NCBI GenBank assembly: GCA_000697665.1 | Contig: KL197714.1 | Span: 1,515,144-1,546,528 of the forward strand | Length of the DNA: 31,385 nt | Origin: Jaapia argillacea MUCL 33604 | Lineage: Eukaryota > Basidiomycota > Agaricomycetes > Jaapiales > Jaapiaceae | Direction: 5' to 3' | The notes under the pieces: generated by a model | Database searches by the model: none | Told to the model about the DNA's origin: nothing | What the model saw: only the letters and a program-made list of their open reading frames with translations | Position numbers and translations under genes: made by a program | Part shown: positions 20,741 to 30,989 of the stretch, piece after piece | Position numbering within the stretch: the first letter of the stretch is position 1 | How the letters are laid out: each line of letters begins with the position of its first letter

Positions 20741-22480
20741 ATTCGACTCTCATCCATCTGTCAAACTCGTATCCCACTCGCTACATCGCCCTTGGAAGAG
20801 TGCTGCATGTTGAACGTACAGGGTTATCACGGACGAAGAGTGTTCGGCGGCGATGGAGTTGGGAGGAGACTTGGACGACGGAGGCATTGCAAGGGCCTTT
20901 TGCGACGGAAGGTGCCACTCTTGCGAGCGATGACTGAGCCATGTTGTGGGAAACTGATTGATTGTACTAGGGCGCCAGTAGTAGTAAGGGGCTTGGAAAG
21001 AGCCCAAGGAGAGGTTGAGACTCGGTCACGTCCAACTTCCCGCTCGCAATCCTAAAGTCATCTCTTCCTCAGGATCGTTCCCTCAGGATCAATGGCCTTG
21101 TCATCATCAAATATCCTGCTCGCCCGTTCATAACCAACATCATACTCGCCTTCTCGCCCTCCCGCCAACGACCCACATCTCTATTCACTCGCTCCATTAC
21201 TCAAACGACTCTAAACGACTCTTCTCCGCATCGTCAGTGAGGTAGGTGATGCGCGAAGATCGTGGAGGAACTCTGGTGACGTGTCGGAGATTGGGTGACA
21301 GTGGAGGTTGGAACCTTCCCGAGAGCGTTGGGTTGCAACGGCGTTGAGGGTGTTGTGAGCGAAGCGAGTGGGTTGATGTGTTAGGTGATGAGGTGTTTGG
21401 TATGCGTGGAGGGTTTTACAAGGGGTGGCGCGAGAGTTGTGAGAGATGGAACAATCCAAGGAGGCGAGTGATGGAAATGGAGGGTGGGTGATCCGTTCGA
21501 GCGACTTGGCGCAATTATGGAACGTGATGAGTGAGGGTCGGAATGATTGAAGAAGGTGGGATTGAAGGGATGTGACGATCGGAGTGGTTGAGAGAGGATC
21601 GGAGGGACATGTTGAGGGAGCACTTCGAGGGATTCATGGAGGATCGGAGTGGTTGATGGCGAGTCGGATCCACCACCAGTGGGTTCAGGAATGGACGAGG
21701 ACTAGAGAGGTCGAAGAAACTTTGGATCGACGCACACAGGGTCATCTAGCGACGAACAGAGACTTCAAACCAAATGGGTTGAGAAGGAACGAGGAACGAC
21801 TTGTCCACCACCCATCGCACCTCTCCACCCACCCGAATCTCTCGACATCGACCCACTCGCTCAACACCCTGACTCTCACTCCCCGCTCTGAACGTTCTGA
21901 ACGTTCTGAACACCCCATCTTGCTCTACGTGGGGCTGTTGACGGGGGAGATTCGCCACACACATGCCCCTGATCGACTCTTCCTCCATCAGTCAAACTCG
22001 TCCTCCTACTCGATCCATCGCTTTTTGGAATAGTAATACGTGGCGATCGTTGTTCCTTGGTGCGTCGGTTACATATAACATCCCTCACTCCCTCAATCTC
22101 TTCCTCACACTCCATCCCCTTAGGTCCCCAATCCCCGTTCCTTTATCATAATCGGCATCGTACACGCCCCGCACCCGACGCCGACATCCCTACCCACTCC
22201 ATCACTCTTCCTCCACTCTTCGCCTCATCGCCAGCGTAAAGTAGATGGCGGACGCTTTAGACGTGGGAGAGGAACGTTGGATGATGGATGATGGTAGGAA
22301 TGTGAAGTGTTGGAGATCGGGAGGGGGAGTGCAGGAGCTTTTGGACCCGTTCAACTTGTGATGGAAAGGTTTGCAACGGCGTTGTGAGGGTCGAGGTGTC
22401 GGGCACGTTTGTATGCGTGGAGGATTTAACGAGGTATGGGTTGGTGTTGAGTTGAGTGGTGCCAGGGCCGGTGTGGAAGA
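20740..22480. repeat. Duplicated and inverted purine/pyrimidine-rich repeat blocks (copies B and C)
   Basis: Two direct copies of a pyrimidine-rich block followed by a purine-rich block: CGACTC..CATC.GTCAAACTCGT starts at about 20742 and again at about 21978. The purine-rich parts at 21250-21720 and 22260-22480 resemble copy A at 2850-3440. The pyrimidine-rich block around 21790-21900 read in reverse complement resembles the purine-rich block (GGGTGTTG, GAGCGAGTGGG, TCGATGT/TTGATGT), so the arrangement is partly palindromic, like a foldback element. A 9-base unit (CTGAACGTT) repeats at 21887-21909. The apparent open frames here are by-products of biased composition. Confidence 0.55.
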
Positions 22481-22760
22481 AGAGGGCAGTCTACACGTAG
22501 AAATACGATAGACTCTTACTTTTAAATCAGAATCAATTCCGTTTTCAACACACTCACAATCGAATCTAGCCCTTGAAGACTAACTACCAGAATCGGAAAG
22601 CCGCAAGAATGCAAGCCTACGCCGTCGTCAAACCATGCGTAGCCCCTCGCGAATGCGCTGCCTACAATTCGGAGGACTCGGTTCAGGTTTATCTTATCAT
22701 CTTGTCCTTCGCGATCGTCATTTTCCTCTTATCTTATCTCTTGTTCTTTTCGCTTCCGTT

Positions 22761-22847
22761 TTACCTTCTACTCAATCGTATGTCTCGGCTGTCCTCCACA
22801 TTTCTATTTTTCGAATCTTGTTGAAGCTTTATTGTTGGGTTCCGGAA
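22761..22847 (-). pseudogene. 3' part of a small reading frame split by the retrotransposon
   Basis: Read on the minus strand from the insertion point, 28 codons follow (FRNPTIKLQQDSKN...) to TAA at 22763-22761. If the retrotransposon and one copy of its CTGTT duplication are removed, this joins in frame with 31328-31116. It could be chance, since the joined frame has only about 99 codons. No family recognised. Confidence 0.3.
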
Positions 22848-22852
22848 CTGTT
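22848..22852. repeat. Target-site duplication CTGTT, left
   Basis: CTGTT directly before the TGTCAG start of the left LTR. The identical five bases follow the right LTR at 31116-31120. Five-base duplications are normal for Ty3/gypsy integrases. Confidence 0.95.
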
Positions 22853-23146
22853 TGTCAGCAACAAACAACAACCAGGGATGTGACTGGCAGCAGCGCTGGG
22901 TGATGAGTGCGAGTAGCAATCAAGGAGTAATGAGGTCGACTGATGACACACAAGAGTGGCTGGTTTGGAATAGACCAGCTCAAGACTGGCGTTTGCATTA
23001 AGATGGTATGAGCTTATATACTACATGGCTAGCTAAGAATAGTCCGATGGTGCAATAAGGCGTCATACTGAGATCTTAACACTACTGGTCGGAATACTAA
23101 TGAATGTTCTACAGATCAGGTGATCAAAAGTAAAAAGAACGTGACA
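22853..23146 (-). repeat. 3' LTR of the retrotransposon
   Basis: 294 bp, begins TGTCAGCAACAAACAACAAC and ends GAACGTGACA. It matches the LTR at 30822-31115 except at seven CpG-type positions. It contains the TATATAAG box (minus strand, near 23013-23020) and the self-priming complement at 22977-22987. Confidence 0.97.
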
Positions 23147-23161
23147 TTACCCCCCTCTCAA
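23147..23161 (-). other. Polypurine tract
   Basis: On the minus strand TTGAGAGGGGGGTAA lies directly upstream of the 3' LTR. A G-rich run in this place is the expected primer for plus-strand DNA synthesis in LTR retroelements. Confidence 0.85.
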
Positions 23162-23172
23162 GGTCCATGTCC

Positions 23173-26100
23173 TCATGGATCATCATTAAAGTCCAAAACG
23201 TCAACAGGCAACATCCGAACCTGTAAGGAACGTAATATCAAACGTTTGGGTGGTCGATAGGCCGGATGTTCACGATGGAACTTCTTCATTAAATCCTCTC
23301 TTTGTTCTCTCACGAACTTCCAATCCATCCATTGATTATCTCCCGAAGGTTGACCCTTCCACTTTACCATATATTGAATACTGCCGTTGTGTTCCTGGTA
23401 TTGTGTAAGAGCTTCGATTTCTTGTTCGGAGCCATCACGGACGACAGTAGGAGGAGGTGGGGGTTGCTTCTGATTCTTGAATTCGCCTTTTTTGTATGGA
23501 CGGAAATAGGCTTCGTTAAAGACAGGGTGGATACGTCGTTTCTTCCATTCGGTGGGAAGAGCGAGTTCATAAGTGGATCCATGTTGTTTTATGATTTTAA
23601 AGGGTCCGTATTGTTTGTCGTCCAATTTCTTCATTGGGCGATCTGTCGTAATATTCGTAGCTTCCAACCAGACCATGTTGCCAATCCTAAACTGGTACGA
23701 GTCAGACTTCTTTCAATCATAGTATAGTTTCATTTGTTCTTGTGCCTTGGCCATTGCGGCCTTAGCATCGTCCCAAGTTCTGTGCATACGATCGTGGAAG
23801 TCTTGAACAGACTCGTTGTTTGCCTTTTGGCAGTAGTTGACTCCAGTCCAAGGGTGTTGACCATATAATAAATAGAAAGGAGAGTATCCTGTAGTGGAGT
23901 GAGGTTTATTGTTATATGTGAATTTGGCCTGGGAGATCCAATCGTACCAATCATCCTGCAAGTGGTTGATGAATATGTGGAGGTAGAGTTCGACCTCTTG
24001 ATTCGCACGTTCGGTTTGTCCGTTCATTTGCGGATGATAGGCGGTTGATGGATTCATGCTGATTCCCATGAGACTGTGGAGCTCCTTCATGAAGTTCGAC
24101 ATGAATTGTGTTCCTCAATCACTGACGACTTTTCGGGGATACCTGAATTCACACCACCATCTGTCGCGAAAGAGTCGGGCTACTCCAGGCGCAGATAATT
24201 CCGTGGTGATGGGAAGAAGTCGTATGTTCTTGGCTAAGTGATCGGTGATGACAAGAAGAGCGTCACATCCTTTGGAAACAGGTAATGGACCAATGATATT
24301 GATCCCGATTATTTCTCCAGGTGAATGCAGTATTTGGTTTGGGTGTAAGGGAGCATGTGTAGCACCTCGACAAGGTTTCGCGCGTTGACAGTCGACACAT
24401 CCTTCAACGTACTTCTTGACGTCATATTGAATCGTAGGCCACCAATAGTCTCGTGTGATCAACTGATGTGTTTTGGCAGCACCGGGATGTCCTGCTTCGG
24501 GTATGTCATGATGATGGTGAATGATCTCTTCGCGAATCGTCAGATCTTTTGGTATGTATATCCGGTCTTTCCATTCTATTATTCTGTCATGCTCCTTGAA
24601 ACCTGGCTTCTTTGTTTGAAGAGCAATCTCCACTGATTTGTCTGTTTTTCTTCTAGTGTGTTTTATCATTCCCAGGATAGTGGTGTCACTTCCTTCAAAC
24701 ACGATCTCATTTGATCTCATCCAATGTTGGAACCAATGCGGTTTTAACATTGTGATATCCTTGTTATCATCCTCCCTTCTGTCATCATGATCTATATGAT
24801 GAGATAACAAGTGAGCTTTTGTATTCTCCTTGCCGGCCTTGTGCTGAAGGGTAAAATGATACTCAGCTAATTCTGTGTACCAACGTGCTTGTCTTTGGTT
24901 GAGTTTTTGCGGAGATCGGAAATACGTAAGGTTCTGATGATTGGTGAGAATTTCGAATTCTTGTTCTGCACCAAGAAGGTAGTGACGCCACTCCCTGAGA
25001 GCTTTCATTATTGCGAGCATTTCTTTATCATAAATTTCGTAATTTCGTTCGGCGTCGTTCATGGATTTGGACATGAAGGCGATCGGAACCCATTTTCCTT
25101 CTTGATGCTGAGAGAGCACCGCTCCTACAGCATAGTTGGAAGCATCCGTTTCTATATGATACTTGTCGGTATTAGTCAGATGATGAAGGACGGGCATAGA
25201 TGTGATCGCTGTTTTGAGCTTTTCGAAAGCTTGTTGTTGACTATCCATCCAATGGAAGTCAGTTTTGCTGGTGAGATCATTTAAGGGTCATGCGATCTCA
25301 CTAAACCCTTTGATGAATCGTTGGTAGAAGTTGCAAAATCCGAGGAAGGATTGGACGTCTCATTTAGACTTCGGTAACGGCCATCCGAGTACTCCCTGAA
25401 CTTTGACTGGATCGAGAGAGATTTGTCCTGCAGACACGATATGTCCTAAGTATTCCACAGTTTCCTTCTCGAATTCGCATTTCTCCAGCTTGAGGTATAA
25501 TTTATGCTGTCGAAGAATCTCCAGAACCTGTCTGGTGACTCAATGATTTTCCTCCAGGGTTTTGATGAATATTAATATGTCATCCATATAGACGATAACA
25601 TGACCATCATTGATTAATTCACGAAAGATTTCATTCATCATGGTTTGAAATGTGGCAGGGGAATTGGTTAACCCGAAGAACATAACCAGAGGTTCGAACA
25701 ATCCTTGATTGGTCCTAAAGGCTGCCTTCCATTCATCTCCTTCTTTGATGCAGATGTTATTGTATCCCCAGCGAACATCAAGTTTCGTGAAGTATTTGGC
25801 ATCCTTTAGTTTATCAAACAATTCCCCAATGAGTGGAAGTGGATAACGATTCTTGATCGTCATCTCGTTAAGCTTTCGGTAATCTTGTACCGGTCTGAGT
25901 CGTCCATCCTTCTTCTTGACAAAGAAGAAAGGTGACGCCATAGGCGATTTGGAGGGTCTGATATGTCCAGTTTTCAGATTTTCTTCCAGGAATTCATCAA
26001 GTTCCTTTTGTTTGCTTGGCGATAGTGGGTATAGTTTGCAGTCCATAGGTTTCGAACCTGGTTTGAGCTCTATAGCGTGATCCCAGATCCGCAAGTCTGG

Positions 26101-27153
26101 AGTGTTTTCGAAATCCTCCTTGGTGAAGACGTCTACGAAGTCGTGGAATTGTGGAGATACAATCTCCGTCCAATGCTTCTTTTCACGTTTTGCTTCTGCG
26201 TCGATGGCTAATTGCGTCGATAATGTGCCAGTGGCTTGTGCGAAATTAGGCTGAAAATGAGTGACAAAGACTCTATCTCCCCTCTTAAGGTGAGATTCCA
26301 GATCACCACCTTCATCGTCAGGGAAATCAACCAAATCCAGTCCCAGACTGTGGCCAACATCAGCCTGACGAAGGAGGGCAGGCACCACCCCACAGACAGA
26401 AGGGCAGCAATTAAAAATGAGGGTGTTATCAACCCAGTTGATATCAGGATTATGTTTAGTAAGCCAATCATACCCTATGAAGATATTATGACGCACCAGC
26501 ATCGTTACACACAGAGAAATTAATTCTGTGTGGCCAAACATTTCCAACTCGACCTGACAGTAGCGAGTAATGGAAGTCGAATTACGAGTGCCGTTGGTAT
26601 TATAAATGGCTGCGGGCCTGGCAAACTCAATGATGTCCAGACCGAGTTTATCAATGTACTTGGCGTCGATGGCTGAGAAAGTACAGCCTGAGTCAACCAG
26701 GGCTTTCTCAGAATAGACTTCCTGAGTCTGAAGGTTCTTGATTCGTACGTCAATGTCCAACTCGAATCCTTGATTCTTGGTTGTTTTACGAATCCAACAA
26801 TATTTGCGAGGTTCTCGCAACTCGGCCACAGCTTCCACAGGATCAGAGGAGGACATCAATTCCTTGATGATCTGTGGTGATGCGACTTCAGAGCGTCTAG
26901 CCCTTGGGGTCCATCTACGAAGCATAGCGAGTTGATCTTTTTGACTACGTTCTTTCATTGAAGACCAGAACTGCTCAGCAGTTTTGGTGCGTAGTTGCTT
27001 TAGTGATGTTTTATTGAGTCCAATGCCTGTGGGAGAGTCAGGGATTAGATTCACCGTGGTACCAGTATCTAATTCTATGGTACGGTCCGTATCCAATGCA
27101 TTATTATAATTTAACGGTGAGTATCTAGAACCCGAGGAGAGAACGTCCTGTCA
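23173..27153 (-). pseudogene. pol: pol: protease, RT, RNase H, integrase and chromodomain, with TGA stops
   Basis: One uninterrupted frame from at least 27096 to TGA 23175-23173 (about 1,308 codons). Domains counted from 27096: retropepsin-like protease with DSG at 135-137 (ALVDSGCTFSAID); RT with YRKLNEMTIKNRYPLP and YMDD at 503-506; RNase H with TDAS at about 650 and YEIYDKEMLAI; integrase with HHCC zinc site (CVDCQRAKP) and catalytic core (QTERANQEVE); chromodomain (IEALTQYQEH, YMVKWKG) near the end. In-frame TGA at 25542-25540, 25362-25360, 25290-25288, 24117-24115 and 23715-23713, each where CGA (Arg) fits. RNase H TDHQ is TNHQ (AAT at 24942-24940) and the first integrase Asp is Asn (AAT at 24300-24298); both follow a C, as from GAT. 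There are no frameshifts. The frame is open further upstream to about 27200, with one TGA at 27153-27151, and overlaps the end of gag in the -1 phase. Confidence 0.93.
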
Positions 27154-27173
27154 ATAATCAGCATCATTAACTA

Positions 27174-28814
27174 TCAACTGTTGTAAAAAGACTGAGGCAT
27201 AGAAGAAGGATCATCAGGAATAGGAATGTTCGGGTCGTCTTCTGCTTCTACATACTCTAGTGCTACTTCATCCATCTGTTCCTGTATTTGTGCGTTTTCC
27301 CAGTCCATTTCCTCAGCGTTCATCATACCCTGCTGATGCATAGCATTCAGGAGGTTTCAGATTTCTGTGAGTTCCTCTGGAGTATGACTCAGGACGAGTT
27401 CTCATGACATTTCTCCTTGGGGTTATCGTTTTGGTTCTTTACAATCCCAAGCGAAGTGGCCTTTTTGACTACAGTTGTAGCAAACTGCAGAGGCACGTGC
27501 ACGACTTATATCCATTGGCTGACCACTGCCTCCGAATGTCATACCCGTGCCGGTTCTCTGGTTTTGCGTATTCTGGCCGGATCCAGATTGTGATGGTGGG
27601 GGTCCAGGTGGTGGGCAATACTGTTGTTGGGGGATAAATGGGTGAGGAGGTTGATTACGCTGTACGAACACCGTTTGACGAGGGACGAAGGGACGGGCTT
27701 GAGCCGAGAGTTGTCGGCTATGCAAGGCGTTGAACTGACGCGTTGCTTCATCGATTCTTCGTATCCAATCACTATATTGGATAAAGTCTGTCGGGGGTTT
27801 GGAGATTCCGGTTTCGATCTTCCAGATAGTCTCCGTCTGGACGTTCCTTTTGAAGTTGTCATTGTGGAACGCGTCCGGCAACTCCATCTTGGCGTCTATG
27901 AGTAGACGATTGTAGTCTGTAAGGTATTTGTCAGCTGTGCGTGTCCCTTGCTTCATTTCCAACATCCTGATGCGAGCCTTTTCTTCTTTGTTTACTTCCC
28001 CAAATCGCACATCCATATCGATCAGGAAGCGGTCCCATGTCAACATTCCTTCCAGGCGAAGTACTTCCCCTTGATCTGGGTGGGCGTTCGCTTTCTCCAA
28101 TGCAAGTTTCGTCGTGAATTGGGTCCACTGTCCTCGCGTGTGTTTTCTCCATGACGATGTGATACCCCGGAGTAAAGAAGTGACGTAAAGGAATTTCACT
28201 TTATCGTCTGCGTAGGCTTTGGTATTAGCCTCAAGATAGGCTATGATGTTATCACGCCAATCGTCATATTCCTTTTTATCTCCATCAAAGTGACCTGGGG
28301 TGGCTATCTTCTCAACCTTTGTCGACGATCCCTTCAGGTGGTCGATAAGTTGTTGGAACTGGGCATTGGTCATTTGCACAGCTGTCATGATGGGCGGTAA
28401 TGGGGTTGTCACTGGTAGAAGAGGTGTTAAAGCGGAAAAGGGTAATGTTACGGCCTGGGGTGTGAGCGGTAATGGAATTCGTGTGGGTGTGGGTGGTGTT
28501 GTTGGTGATGGTACTCCCAGCGGTCGACTGGTAGGGATCTCTGGTGATGATTTGATTTCGATAGACAGTGGTCTACGATGTCCTGCCCTAGCTCCTATGA
28601 ACTGGGCGAGAGGTGTGACTGGTCTTTCATTGTCTTCGTCGGGCTCGTCTTTGTTGTCTGTATCTCCATCAAAAGTATATCTATTTGGACAAGGGGATTC
28701 GTCACAAAGGTGTTCAACGGCTCCGTCGTCATAAGTCCAGGTGTGATCCTGGTGATCTTGTCTTCCGACTACGTGGAACCGCCTGTAACAAGGGAGGCTT
28801 GTATCTGGATTCAA
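27174..28814 (-). pseudogene. gag: gag polyprotein with CCHC zinc knuckle
   Basis: The reading frame is open upstream to a TAG near 28850. Its first part is Pro/Thr-rich, then the retrotransposon gag core (FDGDKKEYDDWRDNIIAYLE, WTQFTTKLALEKANAHP, MLEMKQGTRTADKYLTDYNR), a Gln/Pro-rich linker and the knuckle CYNCSQKGHFAWDC. The first clear ATG is inside, near 28390 (MTAVQMTNAQFQQL), so the true start may involve splicing or a non-ATG codon. The frame continues beyond TAA 27425-27423 through TGA 27404-27402 and 27359-27357 into an acidic tail, ending at TGA 27176-27174. The tail looks coding because only point stops interrupt it. If the TAA is the true gag stop, the tail would belong to another arrangement. 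Confidence 0.88.
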
Positions 28815-28864
28815 GGTGACAGCTCTGAATGTTTTTTGTGATTCAAACTACTTTCATCCACTAA

Positions 28865-29905
28865 TCACAAGAGTACAAAAGGATCCCTGCTAGTTCCACT
28901 TCCTTTTACGACCGTGTTGTTGTCCTCTGTCAGATCAATAACCTCTATGTACAGGAGTGGGAGTATGGCGGGATTCGGGGCGTGATTTTCCTCCTCGAAT
29001 TGTGGTGGTTGGGGGTCGGGGAAGATGGGGTCAGGGATAGGGTTACCAGCGAGATCTTCGTCAGGGGCGAAGCAGGGGTCGTTATCACCGTAACGATTGT
29101 ACCTGACTTCTAGCTCTCGTTCTCCAATCTCTTGCCTCCACTCTCCTTGACGTAGTGCTCTCCTAATCTCTCGACGATAGTGATCAAACTCTTCTATTGG
29201 CTCTCTCAGCCGCTCACGATTTTCCTCTGTCACAAGAGGCTCTATTTCCCTGAGACGAATGCTAATCTCTGTGAGTACTCCTAACAAACAACAAACCCAA
29301 AAGATCAGGTGTTCGTTGAAGTCGACTGGAGCGAAGCAGCGGAGGTTAATGGGCATCTACTCAGAAGGCTCAGCAGTCTCGTAGTTCTCGTAATCGGGGG
29401 TATTACCACGAGTGTCTGGGTAGTCGAGAGTGGCGTTGAGCGCATTCAGGCAGTGACGGAGTACGTCAAGAGGGTCGAGTTCTGGTCGATGCTGGCGGAT
29501 TTCGGTGAGGCGGCGAAGGAACTCCTGTTCATGAGGACTAGGAGGTGACGGTGAGCAAGGTGGTGTGGTAGCGAAGTTGGGTATTCTGACTGAGGGTGCT
29601 GGTGGTGGTGGAGGAGTGGGTGCTGTGTTCCAAGGATGTTCGAAATCTTCCTTGTTATATAGGTCTCCAAGGAAGCTACTGATGTAACTGTTCTCGTCAA
29701 ACTGGAAGTGAACGGCCGGAACGGCAATTGGTCTATATGTAGCACGTGTGGTGGTGATAACCAACTGGAGTAATTGGTTGTGAACGTGGATGAGGGTTCC
29801 ACGAACGTGAGAGCAGATCGCGATGCCGAGGTGAATGCCAGTAAGGCAGACGAGAAGGATGCGACAGATGAAATTGATAACAATGTCACTATCCCGTGGT
29901 GGCAT
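28865..29905 (-). pseudogene. Extra leader reading frame upstream of gag, function unknown
   Basis: Two open stretches in the same frame, 29905-29360 and 29356-28865, are separated by a single TAG at 29359-29357. The N-terminal part starts MPPRDSDIVINFICRILLVC with a hydrophobic segment that could be a signal or membrane helix. It continues with a Pro-rich stretch and an acidic C-terminus. The second part holds a charged helix (LREIEPLVTEENRERLREPI) and an acidic tail with YIEVIDLTEDN. The TAG fits CAG to TAG, or it may lie in an intron, since TTTGTTAG on the minus strand near 29281 resembles an acceptor; no donor with matching phase was found. It could be an N-terminal extension of gag or a separate accessory protein. 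Not recognised. Confidence 0.5.
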
Positions 29906-30586
29906 GTGAAACGGGGTGGGTTCTCGTGTGAACGGGGGTATGTGAAATTCAGAATCCAGGCCAACTAAATTCTGGGAAAATCCCTAGGGTCTGCCATAAA
30001 TGTCGGAACAGACTTATGCCACTAGACAAGTTCTGGAAGAATCTACTGTTACGTGTGTGTTGCAAGCTTTCACTTCTTCACAGTGTCAGGGTCTAGTCAA
30101 CACTCTACTAGCACCGTGACTTCTTTACTGCGGCCTTATGGTTTTTTTGTATTTTATGTAATACGTAGACGACGATGTGTGGGAAACCTTTCAACTGTAC
30201 TTGCTTGAAGTCCTGCGAGTGTGATAGGGGTATGACGGCCCACTATTCAAACACAAGCTTATTCCAGACCTGATCACCAGCGAAGATGATCAACACAAAC
30301 TGGGGATACCCGAGAGTGTGCAAGTGAGAGTAATCAGAAGAATGGCTTTTGTATTCTAGGGGGGACTTTTCCACGCGGTAAGGTTTCAAGGACTGGTGTG
30401 GTACCTGCAGGAATAATTCTGGCAGAATGACCAGTGTTCGAAGGCGTGTCGAAGTCGAAGCCCATGAACGGCGTCGGCGTATGAATAGGCTGGGTCATGA
30501 AGGTAACTGCAACGGTATTTGCTGGTATAGATTTTGGTGTACATAAGCTGGGTGTCGAAACTAGTCTCGAGCGTCTTGACATGGTA
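29906..30586. other. Untranslated leader of the retrotransposon
   Basis: No gene seen on either strand. This is the internal leader between the MITE/primer site and the upstream reading frame. It contains an AT-rich run near 30140-30165. Small open frames do not look protein-like. Confidence 0.5.
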
Positions 30587-30736
30587 CTGTATCGTCACGA
30601 CCAAAGCGGCGCGATTTCGGAAATTTTTGGACTTTCAGAAAATCCAGAAAATCCGAAAATTCGAGAAAATATTATTGCGCACACGGGCGAAAATTGGCTG
30701 TGACGTGTGACCGCCGCTTTGGTCGTGACGATACAG
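30587..30736 (-). mobile_element. 150 bp MITE, copy 2, inside the retrotransposon leader
   Basis: Terminal inverted repeats are perfect over 25 bases, starting CTGTATCGTCACGACCAAAG. TA lies on each side (30585-30586 and 30737-30738). Read on the minus strand its interior matches the MITE at 4366-4515 along its length, and both are exactly 150 bp. It lies between the primer-binding site and the leader frame, so it landed after the retrotransposon was in place or was carried along by it. It has no coding capacity. Confidence 0.92.
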
Positions 30737-30808
30737 TATAGGTCAGTGTCGATGTCGGATACTCCTGCGCTGCCGTATGCGAGCAACAAGGGCAGTTGGT
30801 AACAAGAA

Positions 30809-30819
30809 AGTCTTGAGCT
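30809..30819 (-). other. Primer-binding site complementary to the element's own RNA 5' end
   Basis: Two bases inside the 5' LTR the minus strand reads AGCTCAAGACT. This 11-mer is the exact reverse complement of AGTCTTGAGCT in the LTR (30956-30946), which starts 33 bases after the TATATAAG box, i.e. at the expected transcription start. I see no TGG-type tRNA primer site. Tf1 of fission yeast is known to prime reverse transcription with the first 11 nucleotides of its own mRNA, and the geometry here is the same. Confidence 0.8.
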
Positions 30820-30945
30820 AATGTCAGCAACAAACAACAACCAGGGATGTGACTGGCAGCAGCGCTGGGTGATGAGTGCGAGTAGCGATCAAGGAGTAAT
30901 GAGGTTGACCGATGACACACAAGAGTGGCTGGTTTGGAATAGACC

Positions 30946-30956
30946 AGCTCAAGACT
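30946..30956 (-). promoter_or_regulatory. Predicted RNA 5' end, self-priming complement
   Basis: AGTCTTGAGCT on the minus strand, beginning at 30956. It is complementary over all 11 bases to the primer-binding site at 30819-30809. The start position is inferred from the TATA spacing. Confidence 0.65.
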
Positions 30957-30981
30957 GGCGTTTGCATTAAGATGGTACGAG

Positions 30982-30989
30982 CTTATATA
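30982..30989 (-). promoter_or_regulatory. TATA box of the LTR promoter
   Basis: TATATAAG on the minus strand. It is conserved in both LTRs and lies 33 bases upstream of the self-priming complement. Confidence 0.75.

Noticed and set aside
21894-21909. GAACGTTCTGAACGTTC as a heat-shock element
   Set aside because: The GAA/TTC units repeat every 9 bases instead of alternating at 5-base spacing, so it does not fit the nGAAn/nTTCn rule. It is a short tandem repeat in a repeat block.
22573-22824. 83-codon frame with a long hydrophobic run, looking like a membrane protein
   Set aside because: Arises from a TTATCTT/TTTTCG pyrimidine-rich stretch, partly antisense to another frame, with no family or expression signal.
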